Source of the DNA: an uncultured Prevotella sp.
GTDB taxonomy: Bacteria; Bacteroidota; Bacteroidia; Bacteroidales; Bacteroidaceae
Assembly: GCA_900319905.1 (NCBI GenBank)
Contig: ONQB01000005.1
Coordinates: forward strand, 62,001-126,000
Direction of reading: 5' to 3'
DNA length: 64,000 nt
In this document: piece after piece, positions 51,588-60,488 of the stretch
Position numbering within the stretch: the first letter of the stretch is position 1
How the letters are laid out: each line of letters opens with the position of its first letter
Notes under the pieces: model-generated
What the model was told of the DNA's origin: nothing
The model's input: the letters and a program-made list of their open reading frames with translations, nothing else
Databases searched by the model: none
Translations under genes and position numbers: made by a program

Positions 51588-53966
51588 TCAGTCTGTATTA
51601 TATTTCTCCATGACGTGTTTGAACTCTTTAGGATAGTTCGCTTTCAAATATGCCATTTGATAAGCCAGCCAAGTGTAACAAACACCATGTGACTTTTGGA
51701 AAGCGTACATACCTTTAGCCTCCATTTCATTCCATACCTTTTCAAGGACATTCTTCTTGTGTCCATTCTTTATGCCACCATCCATGAAACGAGGCTTCAA
51801 GACAGAAAGTACATCCTTTCTCCTTTTACCGAGGGCTTTTCTCAGCAAGTCGCTCTCACTTCTATCAAAGTTGGCAATCAAGCGAGAAAGCATCATTATC
51901 TGTTCCTGATAAACGATAATGCCATAAGTATTGTGAAGATACTTTTCCATGCAAGGAATCATATACTTGACTTCTTTCTTGGAATGCTTTTGCTTGACGA
52001 GAGTTGAAATATATTCCATCGGCCCTGGTCGATACATGCAGTTCAAGATGACCAAATCCTCAAAGCATGTAGGATGAAGTTTTTGCAGGTATTTTTGCAT
52101 CCCTTTTGAACTGAACTGAAACACGTCATCGGTTTGGCCTGTTTGGAAAAGTTCCATCGTCTTCTCATCATCAATCGGAATCTTTTCAATATCGAAATCC
52201 TTATCATAGTGAACTTTGACACTCGCACAAATATCCCTCATTTGTGAAAGCGTTTTAAGACCAAGGAAATCAAATTTTACAAGGCCAGATGATTCCCCAT
52301 GCCATCCATCATATTGAGTGCAGTTCACTAATTGTTCATTACCCTTTGAATCCTCTATGGAACAAGTTGAAACAGGTGCCCAATTAGACACTGGCTCGTC
52401 AGCAACAACAAACCCACAAGCATGGACACCTAATCCACAGATTTTTCTTTCTAATATAGCAGTATTAGCAAAGGCATTACGCAAAGGGTTTCCGACTTTT
52501 CGAATAGCTTTTCTTAACTCTGGTTCATATTTGACGTAATTCTTTATAGAACGCCAGGAATAACCTGATAGGAGTTCGTTAATAGTCAGAATCTCAGGAG
52601 TATGCATTTGGTTTACTCTTGCTACCGTACTGAATGCATTAGCTGTTGAGAATGTGCGGAAAGAAACAACATGAGCGCAGCATTCCTTTCCGTATTTCTG
52701 CTGAAGCCATTCAATAACACGTTCTCTACCTTCATCATCGAAGTCTATATCTATGTCTGGGAACATCGTACCTTCTGGACTTAGGAAACGTTCAAAGAGC
52801 AAATCGTGTTTCAATGGGTCAATCTTAGTAATACCCAAGCAAGAACACACAAGACTACCTGCAGCTGATCCGCGACCAGGGCCGACCCATACGCCAAGCT
52901 CTGATTGGGCTGTGTTGACTACATCCTGTAAAAAGAGGAAATAGCCAGAAGCCGCTCTCTGTTTGATGATTTGCAGCTCAAACTTCAGCCTATCAGAAAC
53001 ATCTTCAGGAAGCGATTCTCCATATGTCTGTTTTGCTTTGGAAAAAGAAAGGTATTCCAGATAGTTGTCCTCCTTTTCCCTTCTCTCTTTGCCGAAACCA
53101 TTGGGAATGTTAATAGAAGGAACAATAGGAGCATGGCGTATGTCATAGAACTCGACCTTGTTAAATATCTCCATAGTACTGGCTATAGCTTCCGGGACAT
53201 CTGAGAACAACTCGCACATATGTTTTCTGCTTGTCAACCAGCGGAATTGAAGTATATCTGTTTTGGCGAATTCATCCATAGTCTTACCTGTAGCATAGCA
53301 TTGTTGGATATTGTAAGCTGCCAGCATGAGAACGGCATTAACCCTTTGCTGTTCAAGCATCAGATTGCTTGGCGTGTTGCTCTTCAAGTCATAATCAGCG
53401 CAGCGGTGTAGTTCCAGATAATAATCCTCGCCAAAAATTTGCTTGTACCATTTGATAGTCACATCGAGCCCTGCAATGTCATCGCTTACTACATGGGAAT
53501 ATACCTCACTACCTACGCCGCCAGAAAGAACGAGTAAACCATCATGGTATTTCTCCAGATCATGATGGTCTGTTCGTGGTCTCATATAGAAGCCATCAGT
53601 CCAGGAATTACTGACAATCTTGATAAGGTTTTTATAGCCTTGATAGTTCTTTGCCAAGACTGTTAAGCGAAAGCCTTTGCAGTGCTTGCAAAGCTTCTTG
53701 TCCTCCTTTGCTTCTGGTGCGACATACAGTTCACAACCAATGATAGGCTTAAAAGGTTTCTTTCCCTTCTGTCGTCTTTCGTTGTTGATACGAGAAACAT
53801 AGTCGAAAAACTCCATCACACCAAACATGTTACCATTGTCAGTAATAGCAATGCCAGGCATCTTGTCTTTGATGGCAGCATCAACCAGTTCCTTTATACT
53901 GGCGCACCCATCATTTATTGAATAATGGGAGTGCACATTCAGATGTACAAATCGGAATCTATTCAT
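51588..53966 (-). CDS. Minimal DnaE-like DNA polymerase (PHP plus catalytic core)
   Basis: A 792-residue C-family polymerase. The PHP domain is at the N-terminus (HLNVHSHYSINDG, His12 and His14; AITDNGNMFG with Asn44 where His is usual). The polymerase palm has GPGRGSAAGS (362-371), the catalytic aspartates 404 and 406 in FPDIDIDF, and Asp566 in VKFDFLGLKTL. Fingers follow, ending FQKSHGVCYTWLAYQMAYLK. The protein stops there, while chromosomal DnaE continues for about 350-400 residues with tandem HhH, the clamp-binding motif, OB fold and tau-binding tail. All three catalytic Asp are kept, so polymerase activity is plausible. It has its own copy of the shared promoter box. Confidence 0.88.
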   Translation of the reverse strand: MNRFRFVHLNVHSHYSINDGCASIKELVDAAIKDKMPGIAITDNGNMFGVMEFFDYVSRINNERRQKGKKPFKPIIGCELYVAPEAKEDKKLCKHCKGFRLTVLAKNYQGYKNLIKIVSNSWTDGFYMRPRTDHHDLEKYHDGLLVLSGGVGSEVYSHVVSDDIAGLDVTIKWYKQIFGEDYYLELHRCADYDLKSNTPSNLMLEQQRVNAVLMLAAYNIQQCYATGKTMDEFAKTDILQFRWLTSRKHMCELFSDVPEAIASTMEIFNKVEFYDIRHAPIVPSINIPNGFGKERREKEDNYLEYLSFSKAKQTYGESLPEDVSDRLKFELQIIKQRAASGYFLFLQDVVNTAQSELGVWVGPGRGSAAGSLVCSCLGITKIDPLKHDLLFERFLSPEGTMFPDIDIDFDDEGRERVIEWLQQKYGKECCAHVVSFRTFSTANAFSTVARVNQMHTPEILTINELLSGYSWRSIKNYVKYEPELRKAIRKVGNPLRNAFANTAILERKICGLGVHACGFVVADEPVSNWAPVSTCSIEDSKGNEQLVNCTQYDGWHGESSGLVKFDFLGLKTLSQMRDICASVKVHYDKDFDIEKIPIDDEKTMELFQTGQTDDVFQFSSKGMQKYLQKLHPTCFEDLVILNCMYRPGPMEYISTLVKQKHSKKEVKYMIPCMEKYLHNTYGIIVYQEQIMMLSRLIANFDRSESDLLRKALGKRRKDVLSVLKPRFMDGGIKNGHKKNVLEKVWNEMEAKGMYAFQKSHGVCYTWLAYQMAYLKANYPKEFKHVMEKYNTD

Positions 53967-53990
53967 ATTGTGTCAATTTTATCTTTTGTG

Positions 53991-54043
53991 CAAAGTTAAT
54001 CCAAACATCAGCAAAACTGTGGCAGAGGTTATATAAAAAATGA
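53991..54043 (-). promoter_or_regulatory. Regulon promoter 2 (polymerase)
   Basis: Minus-strand -7 box TAACTTTG (53991-53998) and the shared box, plus-strand AACTGTGGCAGAGGTT at 54015-54030 with an A-rich continuation to 54043. The core is 23 bases from the -7 box, as in promoter 3; no TTTG at the -33 position. Confidence 0.75.
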
Positions 54044-54045
54044 TG

Positions 54046-54579
54046 TTATTCTTGGAAATTAGCGGATTCACGGTTAAGGATGGCAATTACCCTGTCCGCA
54101 ATGTCTTCCGTTATACCGTCATGAGGATTGGTTAGGACGAAGTAGCATACCTGAGATTCGAGGCATACGTACTCGTCATCGATGATGACATAATTCACGT
54201 CATTCCGTGTATTGTGTGCTAACCATGATGCTATCTCCATTCCCTTACAATGCCCCATAGCAGGGTCTATATCGTCAAGATTTGCGTTGAGCAACCATTT
54301 ATCGCTGGCTGTCGAATCTGTGATGCCGATTACATTGCCTGGCAAATTCCTTTCCTTCCACATTTCTTGCATAGCAGCAAGACCGAGGTATTTCCACGAT
54401 GATTCAATCACTATGTCGGCCTTGGTGATGTCCACAATTCTTTTCAGTTGCCGCACAGCTTCTGGGTCAAAGAACGCACCATGCTTGTCTTGCCAGGGCA
54501 GCCTCTGATACATAAGGTAGTTCTGATAATGTTCCGTATTCAGAACACCGTCAAAATCAAGAAAGATTATCTTCTTCAT
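54046..54579 (-). CDS. HAD-type phosphatase (Swiss-Army-Knife RNA-repair-like HAD)
   Basis: A 177-residue HAD protein: KKIIFLDFDGVLNTEHYQNY has the nucleophile and acid/base Asp pair, ADIVIESSWKY is motif II, and NYVIIDDEYVC the C-terminal Asp pair. The LDFDGVLN...WQDKHGAFFDPEAV...SSWK pattern resembles the HAD class found in Swiss-Army-Knife RNA repair proteins, which suggests a nucleotide or RNA-end phosphatase. Its ATG overlaps the preceding TGA (ATGA), so it is translationally coupled and closes the seven-gene operon. Confidence 0.78.
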   Translation of the reverse strand: MKKIIFLDFDGVLNTEHYQNYLMYQRLPWQDKHGAFFDPEAVRQLKRIVDITKADIVIESSWKYLGLAAMQEMWKERNLPGNVIGITDSTASDKWLLNANLDDIDPAMGHCKGMEIASWLAHNTRNDVNYVIIDDEYVCLESQVCYFVLTNPHDGITEDIADRVIAILNRESANFQE

Positions 54580-54989
54580 GAATCACACTCCTTTTGTAAT
54601 ATGCTGTCTATTATAGGATATATTTCAGCTTCATCCTCATAGGGATGGATGTTGTAGAATGTATTACCGGCCAGCATTGCTGAGAGACTTGTTCTGTTCT
54701 TGTTGTAGAAGATATGGCATGGTTTCTGGAAACGCTCAGCGTATGCCAGCTCATAACCAACACCCAAAGACGGACAAGTACATTCGGCTATCAATACGTC
54801 ACTTTCACGTAGCCAATTAGTATCTTGGTTGTATATATCTGTTACAGTTTGCTTCTCTTCAGACAAATTGAGGTTGCCGACATGTTCAGTCAGCACCACA
54901 TCAGTCTTTTGAATGTATTTAATCAGGCGTTCATATAAGTTAGCATCAACGCGCCCGCCTCGGATTGAACCTGCAAAATATACTTTCAT
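54576..54989 (-). CDS. DNPH1/Rcl-like 2'-deoxynucleoside 5'-monophosphate N-glycosidase
   Basis: A 137-residue protein. MKVYFAGSIRGGRVDANLYE matches the nucleotide-binding start of Rcl/DNPH1, and SDVLIAECTCPSLGVGYELA contains the catalytic Glu of that family. Known members cleave the base from deoxynucleoside monophosphates; human DNPH1 acts on 5-hydroxymethyl-dUMP. The longer frame starts in the preceding gene; the ATG at 54989 is the conserved family start. It lies 41 bases after the PLD gene and overlaps the HAD gene. Confidence 0.85.
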   Translation of the reverse strand: MKVYFAGSIRGGRVDANLYERLIKYIQKTDVVLTEHVGNLNLSEEKQTVTDIYNQDTNWLRESDVLIAECTCPSLGVGYELAYAERFQKPCHIFYNKNRTSLSAMLAGNTFYNIHPYEDEAEIYPIIDSILQKECDS

Positions 54990-55030
54990 AATGATGATAA
55001 TGGTTTTTAAGTCATTCTTGTGAAAGTGTG

Positions 55031-55546
55031 TCAACATACTATCGGGTCAGGACAGAACTCTCTTCGCTTGCATTTCTTGCAATGCTTTCCTATCCATACT
55101 TCGTCAAACTGGTTCATGGCCTTTTCTACGATTTCTTGATCATCAGTTAATATGCCTGCCTCAAAGTTGCGAGTAGTTTCAGCCTTCATGCCAATTCCCG
55201 CACCAGTGAGGTTCGCACTTCCAACATACACTTCCTTGCCATCAAAGACAAGCATCTTGAAATGAACACGCGGACAAAGCACACGCTCCAAACGGTCATA
55301 CAGCACCGGATATTTGTCAAAGTCCTCCCGAAAGTTCGGACCAGGCTCTTTTGCGTGAATTAGCCTTACTTCCACACCACGCCGAATGAGTTGGGCAATG
55401 AGTGCAAGAAACGGCTTCTTGTCTTTGCCCACCTCCACATACAGGTCTTTTATATCGGCGGTGCCAATCCAAAGAGTGTGCTTTACGGACTGTACCCGTG
55501 AAAGCACCTCCTTGTAATGGTCGGTGTTGGAGATGTAGAATGTCAT
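55031..55546 (-). CDS. PLD-superfamily nuclease-like protein
   Basis: A 171-residue protein with one HKD motif: RVHFKMLVFDGKEVYVGSAN (His, Lys and Asp in HxKx4D spacing). It ends in a cysteine-rich tail (HCKKCKRREFCPDPIVC) that may bind a metal. Single-HKD members of this size (Nuc/BfiI type) act as dimeric phosphodiesterases or nucleases. The ATG at 55546 overlaps the preceding TGA (ATGA); an upstream TTG would lie inside the previous gene. Confidence 0.82.
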   Translation of the reverse strand: MTFYISNTDHYKEVLSRVQSVKHTLWIGTADIKDLYVEVGKDKKPFLALIAQLIRRGVEVRLIHAKEPGPNFREDFDKYPVLYDRLERVLCPRVHFKMLVFDGKEVYVGSANLTGAGIGMKAETTRNFEAGILTDDQEIVEKAMNQFDEVWIGKHCKKCKRREFCPDPIVC

Positions 55547-57993
55547 TTCTGAAATAACCAAAGAATAAAGTTATATGCAGATTCAATGTAGTCACATGAA
55601 GCGTCTTTTATGATATAATGCACATTTTTTTTGTGATTATTACATTTACCTGCCAATTCTCTTAACATATATATTGGAAGGTGGCGCATTTTGCCATCAT
55701 TAGATATCGATCTGAATGTTATAGCCCATCCATTATCAGTACACGACATCTCAATATTGTAGTCGTCAAGAACTATTTTTGCTTTATTTTTATCTTTGCC
55801 TGTGTAATTCATTTTCGCATAAATATCAGGATGTGCATTTTTTATTTTTTGAGCAACCGCACAGGCATACGGGTCTGTATGATAACCTAGAAGGGGATTG
55901 CTGCTAAAACGCGGAAGCGTTATGATGTCATGTTCAGTATTGATTGCGAAGAAATGGTGGGCATCGACCAACTTTGGGTCATCCTTGTCATCCATTGTCC
56001 ACCAAAGCGCACTATTCGCAAATGCATCATAATTCAGGAAATAGTAGGCAAAACTATCTTTATTGACAGTATTCTTTTTCGTGTTGAGAATAGTCTCTAT
56101 GTCCTTTTGTTTATTGAAATCTGACACAAATGAGGAAAAAACTTCTTTCAAAACCTGTGACTCAGACTTGTATCTGAAAATCACATTCCACCGATCTTTA
56201 TAACCGAAGAAACGTCTTTCACCATGTGCACACATTCCAAAATTAGTCCCTTGGTATCCGTAAGCAACGAGTATTCTCGCGCGATTCATGTCTTTTGCCC
56301 TCTTAAAGGCAATAAAAGCTTCTGATAATTCATTGTGATTCATGCTTAAATCAAAAGCATATAAGCTTCCGTGCGTATAGCCGGAATCCTCAAGTTTATA
56401 GATGTCTGCATCCTTGACAAGATAACACTTGATGACTCGAATTACCGCTTCTGTATCACCCATCCCGGCATTCAGTTTTTCAACTGTACTATAATCAGCT
56501 ATTGAACAGAGGTTATTTATCGTGGCTATGTATTTCGGTAATTGGGAAAGTCTGACATTGGAATGTATCTGCATGTCTTTTGTCAACCTCTGATTGATGG
56601 ATTCAAGAAGATTTCTGCAAATACGCATATATATCTTTAATTCATCTGTGATGGTATAGCATTTCTTCTTTATGCAGTAAACAATGAGACAATATAAAAG
56701 GATCTGCTCGTCGACGGAGGCTTTGGATGTTATACAAGACTCGAAAAGATTGGTTGTCTTAGAAGAAAAAAGCCTTATACGACCGTCGGTCTCTTGCCCT
56801 TCCAAATAGAACAAATTGTCGAAGAAGTCACCAATCGTGTTGTTCTCCTTCATGATGTATACAAATGTGTCTAAAGACTGATACAGGAAACTAATGTTTT
56901 CATTCTTTGAAAACAAATCCATTCTTGTTTTTTCTGTATCATCTATCACACTATCTTCCTCGTCACTACCATCCTTCCGTGATATGAAATACTGCAGGCT
57001 GAAGATATAGTGATAGAAATTAAGGAAATAGTCATCAATCAAGGGATTGATTACTTTAGGTCTTTTCAATTTTTCTTCTTCTGGAAGTACGTCATATTCA
57101 GATTTGCGTTGTATGTAATCATTGACGGCATATGCCCAGAACAAGTCAGTCCATTCATGCTCTATGGAATGGGTAAAATAGTTTTTAATGGTTTTGAATT
57201 CATTGCGATTCTCGTCAATATAATCGAATTCGGAGTCAGCATAAACCTCTTCTAAAAATTTTATGAATTTTGCCTTCCAATTTTCGAATTCAGTTAATTG
57301 CTTGCCACGGGCATTCATCTTAACGTAAAGAGAATCGTTCAATTTGAATTTACCCATATCCAACTTGTCAAAATTGATAATCTTGGAAGAGAGCATCTTT
57401 TCCAACATTTGGGCTGCCACATGCATCTTTAGTCCATTGTATTTATTTCCAATGGCATCAAGCATATCCATCATGGCATTGACTGTTGGGTCAAGATCCC
57501 AGCTTTCAGAATACCAAGATTGCTGCTTGATCTCTTCTGACATAGCCTCATTCATTTTTTCTGGCTGGTATGACCTGAGTTTCTCGGTGAACACCGTAGA
57601 ACTTCTGCGGGTCTTATAACTGAACTCACAAGCGTCCCATTTGATTTCCGCCATGATTCTTTTATACTCATTAGGATTTTCCAATCTGCATTTATTAATC
57701 AGATACCAATGTAAAAGGAATAGTGTCGTGAGCCGCTGCTGACCATCCAAGGGAAGGAACACCCCATTGTTTTCCGTTCCGTAGATAAAATCCAGTTCAC
57801 ATGGCTTCCCATCATCTTTTAATGCTTCAAACAAGGAATCGATAAACTCGTTACGTTTTTTGCTTTGAAGATTGCTACCTTGAACATAGTCCCTTTGTAT
57901 CAAGGGAATTTCTATCTTATGTCTCGTGAAGAATGTTATAAAATTGGAATTAACTTCTTCATTGGCACTTATGTTTTGATTATTTTGTTCCAT
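55543..57993 (-). CDS. DUF262 (GmrSD/ParB-like) protein 1, without HNH
   Basis: An 816-residue protein. The N-terminal DUF262 domain has EIPLIQRDYVQGSN (about 28-41) and FLPLDGQQRLTTLFLLHWYL (from about 79), the DGQQR loop being the ParB-like NTP-hydrolysis motif of GmrS. The long C-terminal part has no HNH signature that I can see. GmrSD enzymes are type IV systems that cut modified phage DNA. It overlaps its upstream partner by 14 bases and the PLD gene by 4. Confidence 0.83.
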   Translation of the reverse strand: MEQNNQNISANEEVNSNFITFFTRHKIEIPLIQRDYVQGSNLQSKKRNEFIDSLFEALKDDGKPCELDFIYGTENNGVFLPLDGQQRLTTLFLLHWYLINKCRLENPNEYKRIMAEIKWDACEFSYKTRRSSTVFTEKLRSYQPEKMNEAMSEEIKQQSWYSESWDLDPTVNAMMDMLDAIGNKYNGLKMHVAAQMLEKMLSSKIINFDKLDMGKFKLNDSLYVKMNARGKQLTEFENWKAKFIKFLEEVYADSEFDYIDENRNEFKTIKNYFTHSIEHEWTDLFWAYAVNDYIQRKSEYDVLPEEEKLKRPKVINPLIDDYFLNFYHYIFSLQYFISRKDGSDEEDSVIDDTEKTRMDLFSKNENISFLYQSLDTFVYIMKENNTIGDFFDNLFYLEGQETDGRIRLFSSKTTNLFESCITSKASVDEQILLYCLIVYCIKKKCYTITDELKIYMRICRNLLESINQRLTKDMQIHSNVRLSQLPKYIATINNLCSIADYSTVEKLNAGMGDTEAVIRVIKCYLVKDADIYKLEDSGYTHGSLYAFDLSMNHNELSEAFIAFKRAKDMNRARILVAYGYQGTNFGMCAHGERRFFGYKDRWNVIFRYKSESQVLKEVFSSFVSDFNKQKDIETILNTKKNTVNKDSFAYYFLNYDAFANSALWWTMDDKDDPKLVDAHHFFAINTEHDIITLPRFSSNPLLGYHTDPYACAVAQKIKNAHPDIYAKMNYTGKDKNKAKIVLDDYNIEMSCTDNGWAITFRSISNDGKMRHLPIYMLRELAGKCNNHKKNVHYIIKDASCDYIESAYNFILWLFQK

Positions 57994-59944
57994 ATTGCAT
58001 ATAGATATTTTTCTTGTTAATGAAATAATGATAAGCCTCTTCTATCTTGGCAAAATATGCTTCTCTGTCATCTTTGTTCCAGAACTTCATTTCTGAAATA
58101 TGATTAGAGAAGTGTTTGTTAAAAACATAATTTGTTGCTATGGGAACATAAGTTTCACCTTGCTCTTCTCTCTCTTGAAGTATCTTTCGTTTTACGTCTA
58201 TGAGATTATTGCTTAAGGCGGCATTTGTATCCTTATCAACCAAAGCCAGGTTGTATAGGGTATGCATATGACCAGTGTCCATTTGGGCATGTTTGTCAAA
58301 GAACCTGTCAATTTCCTCTACGTTCTTCTGGCATTCAGCGATTTGCTCCTTAAACTTCTCTTCATCTTTCAGAATGTCACCAAGAAGATTGATGGCAGTC
58401 TGCATTTGTTCGTTTTTGCTGTATTCTGGATCGGAGCTGATGATATTAAAGGTGTTATTATACCAATCGTAAACATCCTTATACTTCACATTGTCGTCAA
58501 AATTGAGGTGCTGGGGATGAATATGTTCAAGACTTGTAACCTTTTTATCCTTATTATCCTTTATACCCTTGAAGTTCTTGAAATTAAATCTAAACCCGAG
58601 ATGTTTGTTTGTAATGTGCAGATAGATATTCAACGCCTCCAGGATCTTAATGATTCTTGGATTATGAATGCCATATTGCAAATCCCGCAAATCAACAGTT
58701 ATCTTCTTACCCAAGTTGTCGTCAACTTTTTCTTGTATCTCAATAAGTCTGCCAATCTCACTTTCAAGATACAGTCTGAAGGATTCTTTGTTAACTGAGC
58801 AATATTTGTTGTATATGTCTGTAATCAGCGGTATAGGATTTGAGCCTCCTTGAATTAACACATTCAAACCTATCAGGTGGTAGAATGTTTCATTCGTGTA
58901 CCAGTTGTATAGAGAAATGTAAATATCTCTTATCATACTCCACAGATGGTCTACGTTTTCTGCATATTGTGAAGGCAAAACACTTGAATTGACACCTAAA
59001 TAGCTGGCAATAATGTGGAAATCCCTTCTTTGATGGTCAATGATTCGATATCCCTTTTCCTTTTGAATCTTTTCAGCCACAAATCTCAGAATAAGTTCCA
59101 AATGGTTTGCGGGCTTATAGTCTTCGGGGGTAAGCATTCCCCAGAAGAGGTCATTATGCAGTCCTTTCTCGATGTCATCCCACTCCGTTGCAATCCTGAA
59201 CAAGTGTTCCCTCATGGCATTTCTGCCTTTTTCGCTGTTGTCGTCAGGATAGATGTCACTCTGGAGTATGAGCGCTTTAATGAGTTCTGTGTCAGTAAGG
59301 GCAATCTTACCGTAGTTAAGCCGAGAAAAGACCTTAATAGACGATGCTTGTCTGCTTTCTTCGCCTTCTGTATCTTTATCAAATTCATACCATATGATTC
59401 GAACATCGTTTGTGTTTTCTGAAGACAACTTAGGAACGATTGTCTTGATAACTTCTACCTTGTCGCCATCCCATTCCGCAATGGTATTATATGCATTTTT
59501 CAGATAAAACAGATCGATGTTTTCATACATGTCACTATCCTTATCTATGGCTTTGTCAAACAAGTTTGTGCGACTTTCATATTCCATAGAATAAAGATCC
59601 GCGTGGTTTCTGTCCATATTGTTCCACAGCGATTTAAAATCATCCTGGTTTAATATCAACCATAGTGTCGTAAGTCGTTGTTGACCATCAAGAAGGTCAT
59701 ATACAGTAACAGGATTCCCCTCTGCAATGGTTCTTTCTTCAGACAACTGTTTGTTGACTCTTACCACAACAGGTTGCAAACAATAGAACTCACCTTCCTC
59801 TTTTTTTGTTTTTGTCGCAAACTCCTGGACATCATTGAGTAATGCTTCAACGTTCTCCTTCTCCCAACGATATCCTCTTTGATAACTTGGGATGTTAAAG
59901 CTCATTCCCAGCAATTCTTTAAATGGTCTTATTTTGAACTCCAT
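57980..59944 (-). CDS. DUF262 protein 2, with HNH-like (DUF1524) motif
   Basis: A 654-residue protein. DUF262 motifs are FNIPSYQRGYRWE (about 17-29) and YDLLDGQQRLTTLWLILNQD (from about 80). Downstream, KVTSLEHIHPQHLNFDDN carries the His-Ile-x-Pro HNH signature of GmrD/DUF1524. It thus combines the GTPase-like and nuclease parts, while its neighbour has only the first. The ATG at 59944 begins the conserved MEFKIRPFKELL; a slightly longer start is possible. Second in a tight overlapping pair, 52 bases after the exonuclease. Confidence 0.85.
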   Translation of the reverse strand: MEFKIRPFKELLGMSFNIPSYQRGYRWEKENVEALLNDVQEFATKTKKEEGEFYCLQPVVVRVNKQLSEERTIAEGNPVTVYDLLDGQQRLTTLWLILNQDDFKSLWNNMDRNHADLYSMEYESRTNLFDKAIDKDSDMYENIDLFYLKNAYNTIAEWDGDKVEVIKTIVPKLSSENTNDVRIIWYEFDKDTEGEESRQASSIKVFSRLNYGKIALTDTELIKALILQSDIYPDDNSEKGRNAMREHLFRIATEWDDIEKGLHNDLFWGMLTPEDYKPANHLELILRFVAEKIQKEKGYRIIDHQRRDFHIIASYLGVNSSVLPSQYAENVDHLWSMIRDIYISLYNWYTNETFYHLIGLNVLIQGGSNPIPLITDIYNKYCSVNKESFRLYLESEIGRLIEIQEKVDDNLGKKITVDLRDLQYGIHNPRIIKILEALNIYLHITNKHLGFRFNFKNFKGIKDNKDKKVTSLEHIHPQHLNFDDNVKYKDVYDWYNNTFNIISSDPEYSKNEQMQTAINLLGDILKDEEKFKEQIAECQKNVEEIDRFFDKHAQMDTGHMHTLYNLALVDKDTNAALSNNLIDVKRKILQEREEQGETYVPIATNYVFNKHFSNHISEMKFWNKDDREAYFAKIEEAYHYFINKKNIYMQYGTK

Positions 59945-59996
59945 ATCTATAATACTTGATATCAAACTTAAATTGTCATAATTTATAGTTCTAAAA

Positions 59997-60488
59997 TTAT
60001 AATATTTCTCTTGCTATCCAGGCACAAGCTTCTGCGTCTGCAAGTGCGTGGTGATGATCTTCTAACTCATAACCACAGGCAGCAGCTACAGTTTGAAGCT
60101 GATGGTTTTCTAAATCAGGTAGTACTCGCCGCGAAACGCAAAGTGTGTCGTAAAACTCATAGTCAGGGTAGTCCATCTGATAGACGCGGAACACTGCCTT
60201 CAGACACCCCTCATCAAAAGGCTTATTATGAGCTACAAGTGGAAGACCTTCTATCAGAGGTTCTATCTGTGCCCATACCTTGGGGAACACTGGTGCTTCC
60301 TCAGTGTCTTCACGGCACAGACCATGTACCTGACTGCACCAGTAGTTATAGTAGTTTGGCTCTGGCTGAATAAGCGAATAGAATGAATCTACTATCTCAC
60401 CATTGCGAACAATAACAATTCCAACGGAACAAACCGAAGAACGCTCGTTGTTAGCTGTCTCAAAATCAATTGCTGCAAAATCCTTCAT
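59997..60488 (-). CDS. DnaQ-like 3'-5' exonuclease (DEDDh)
   Basis: A 163-residue exonuclease of the Pol III epsilon/RNase T superfamily with all five residues: Asp8 and Glu10 in FAAIDFETAN, Asp92 in VAHNKPFDEG, and His147 with Asp151 in HHALADAEA. No clamp-binding motif or extra domain is visible. It starts within the WYL stop (TAATG), so regulator and exonuclease are translated together. Together with the DnaE-like protein it could supply the proofreading half of a small replicase; a role in degrading DNA or RNA is also possible. Confidence 0.9.
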   Translation of the reverse strand: MKDFAAIDFETANNERSSVCSVGIVIVRNGEIVDSFYSLIQPEPNYYNYWCSQVHGLCREDTEEAPVFPKVWAQIEPLIEGLPLVAHNKPFDEGCLKAVFRVYQMDYPDYEFYDTLCVSRRVLPDLENHQLQTVAAACGYELEDHHHALADAEACAWIAREIL

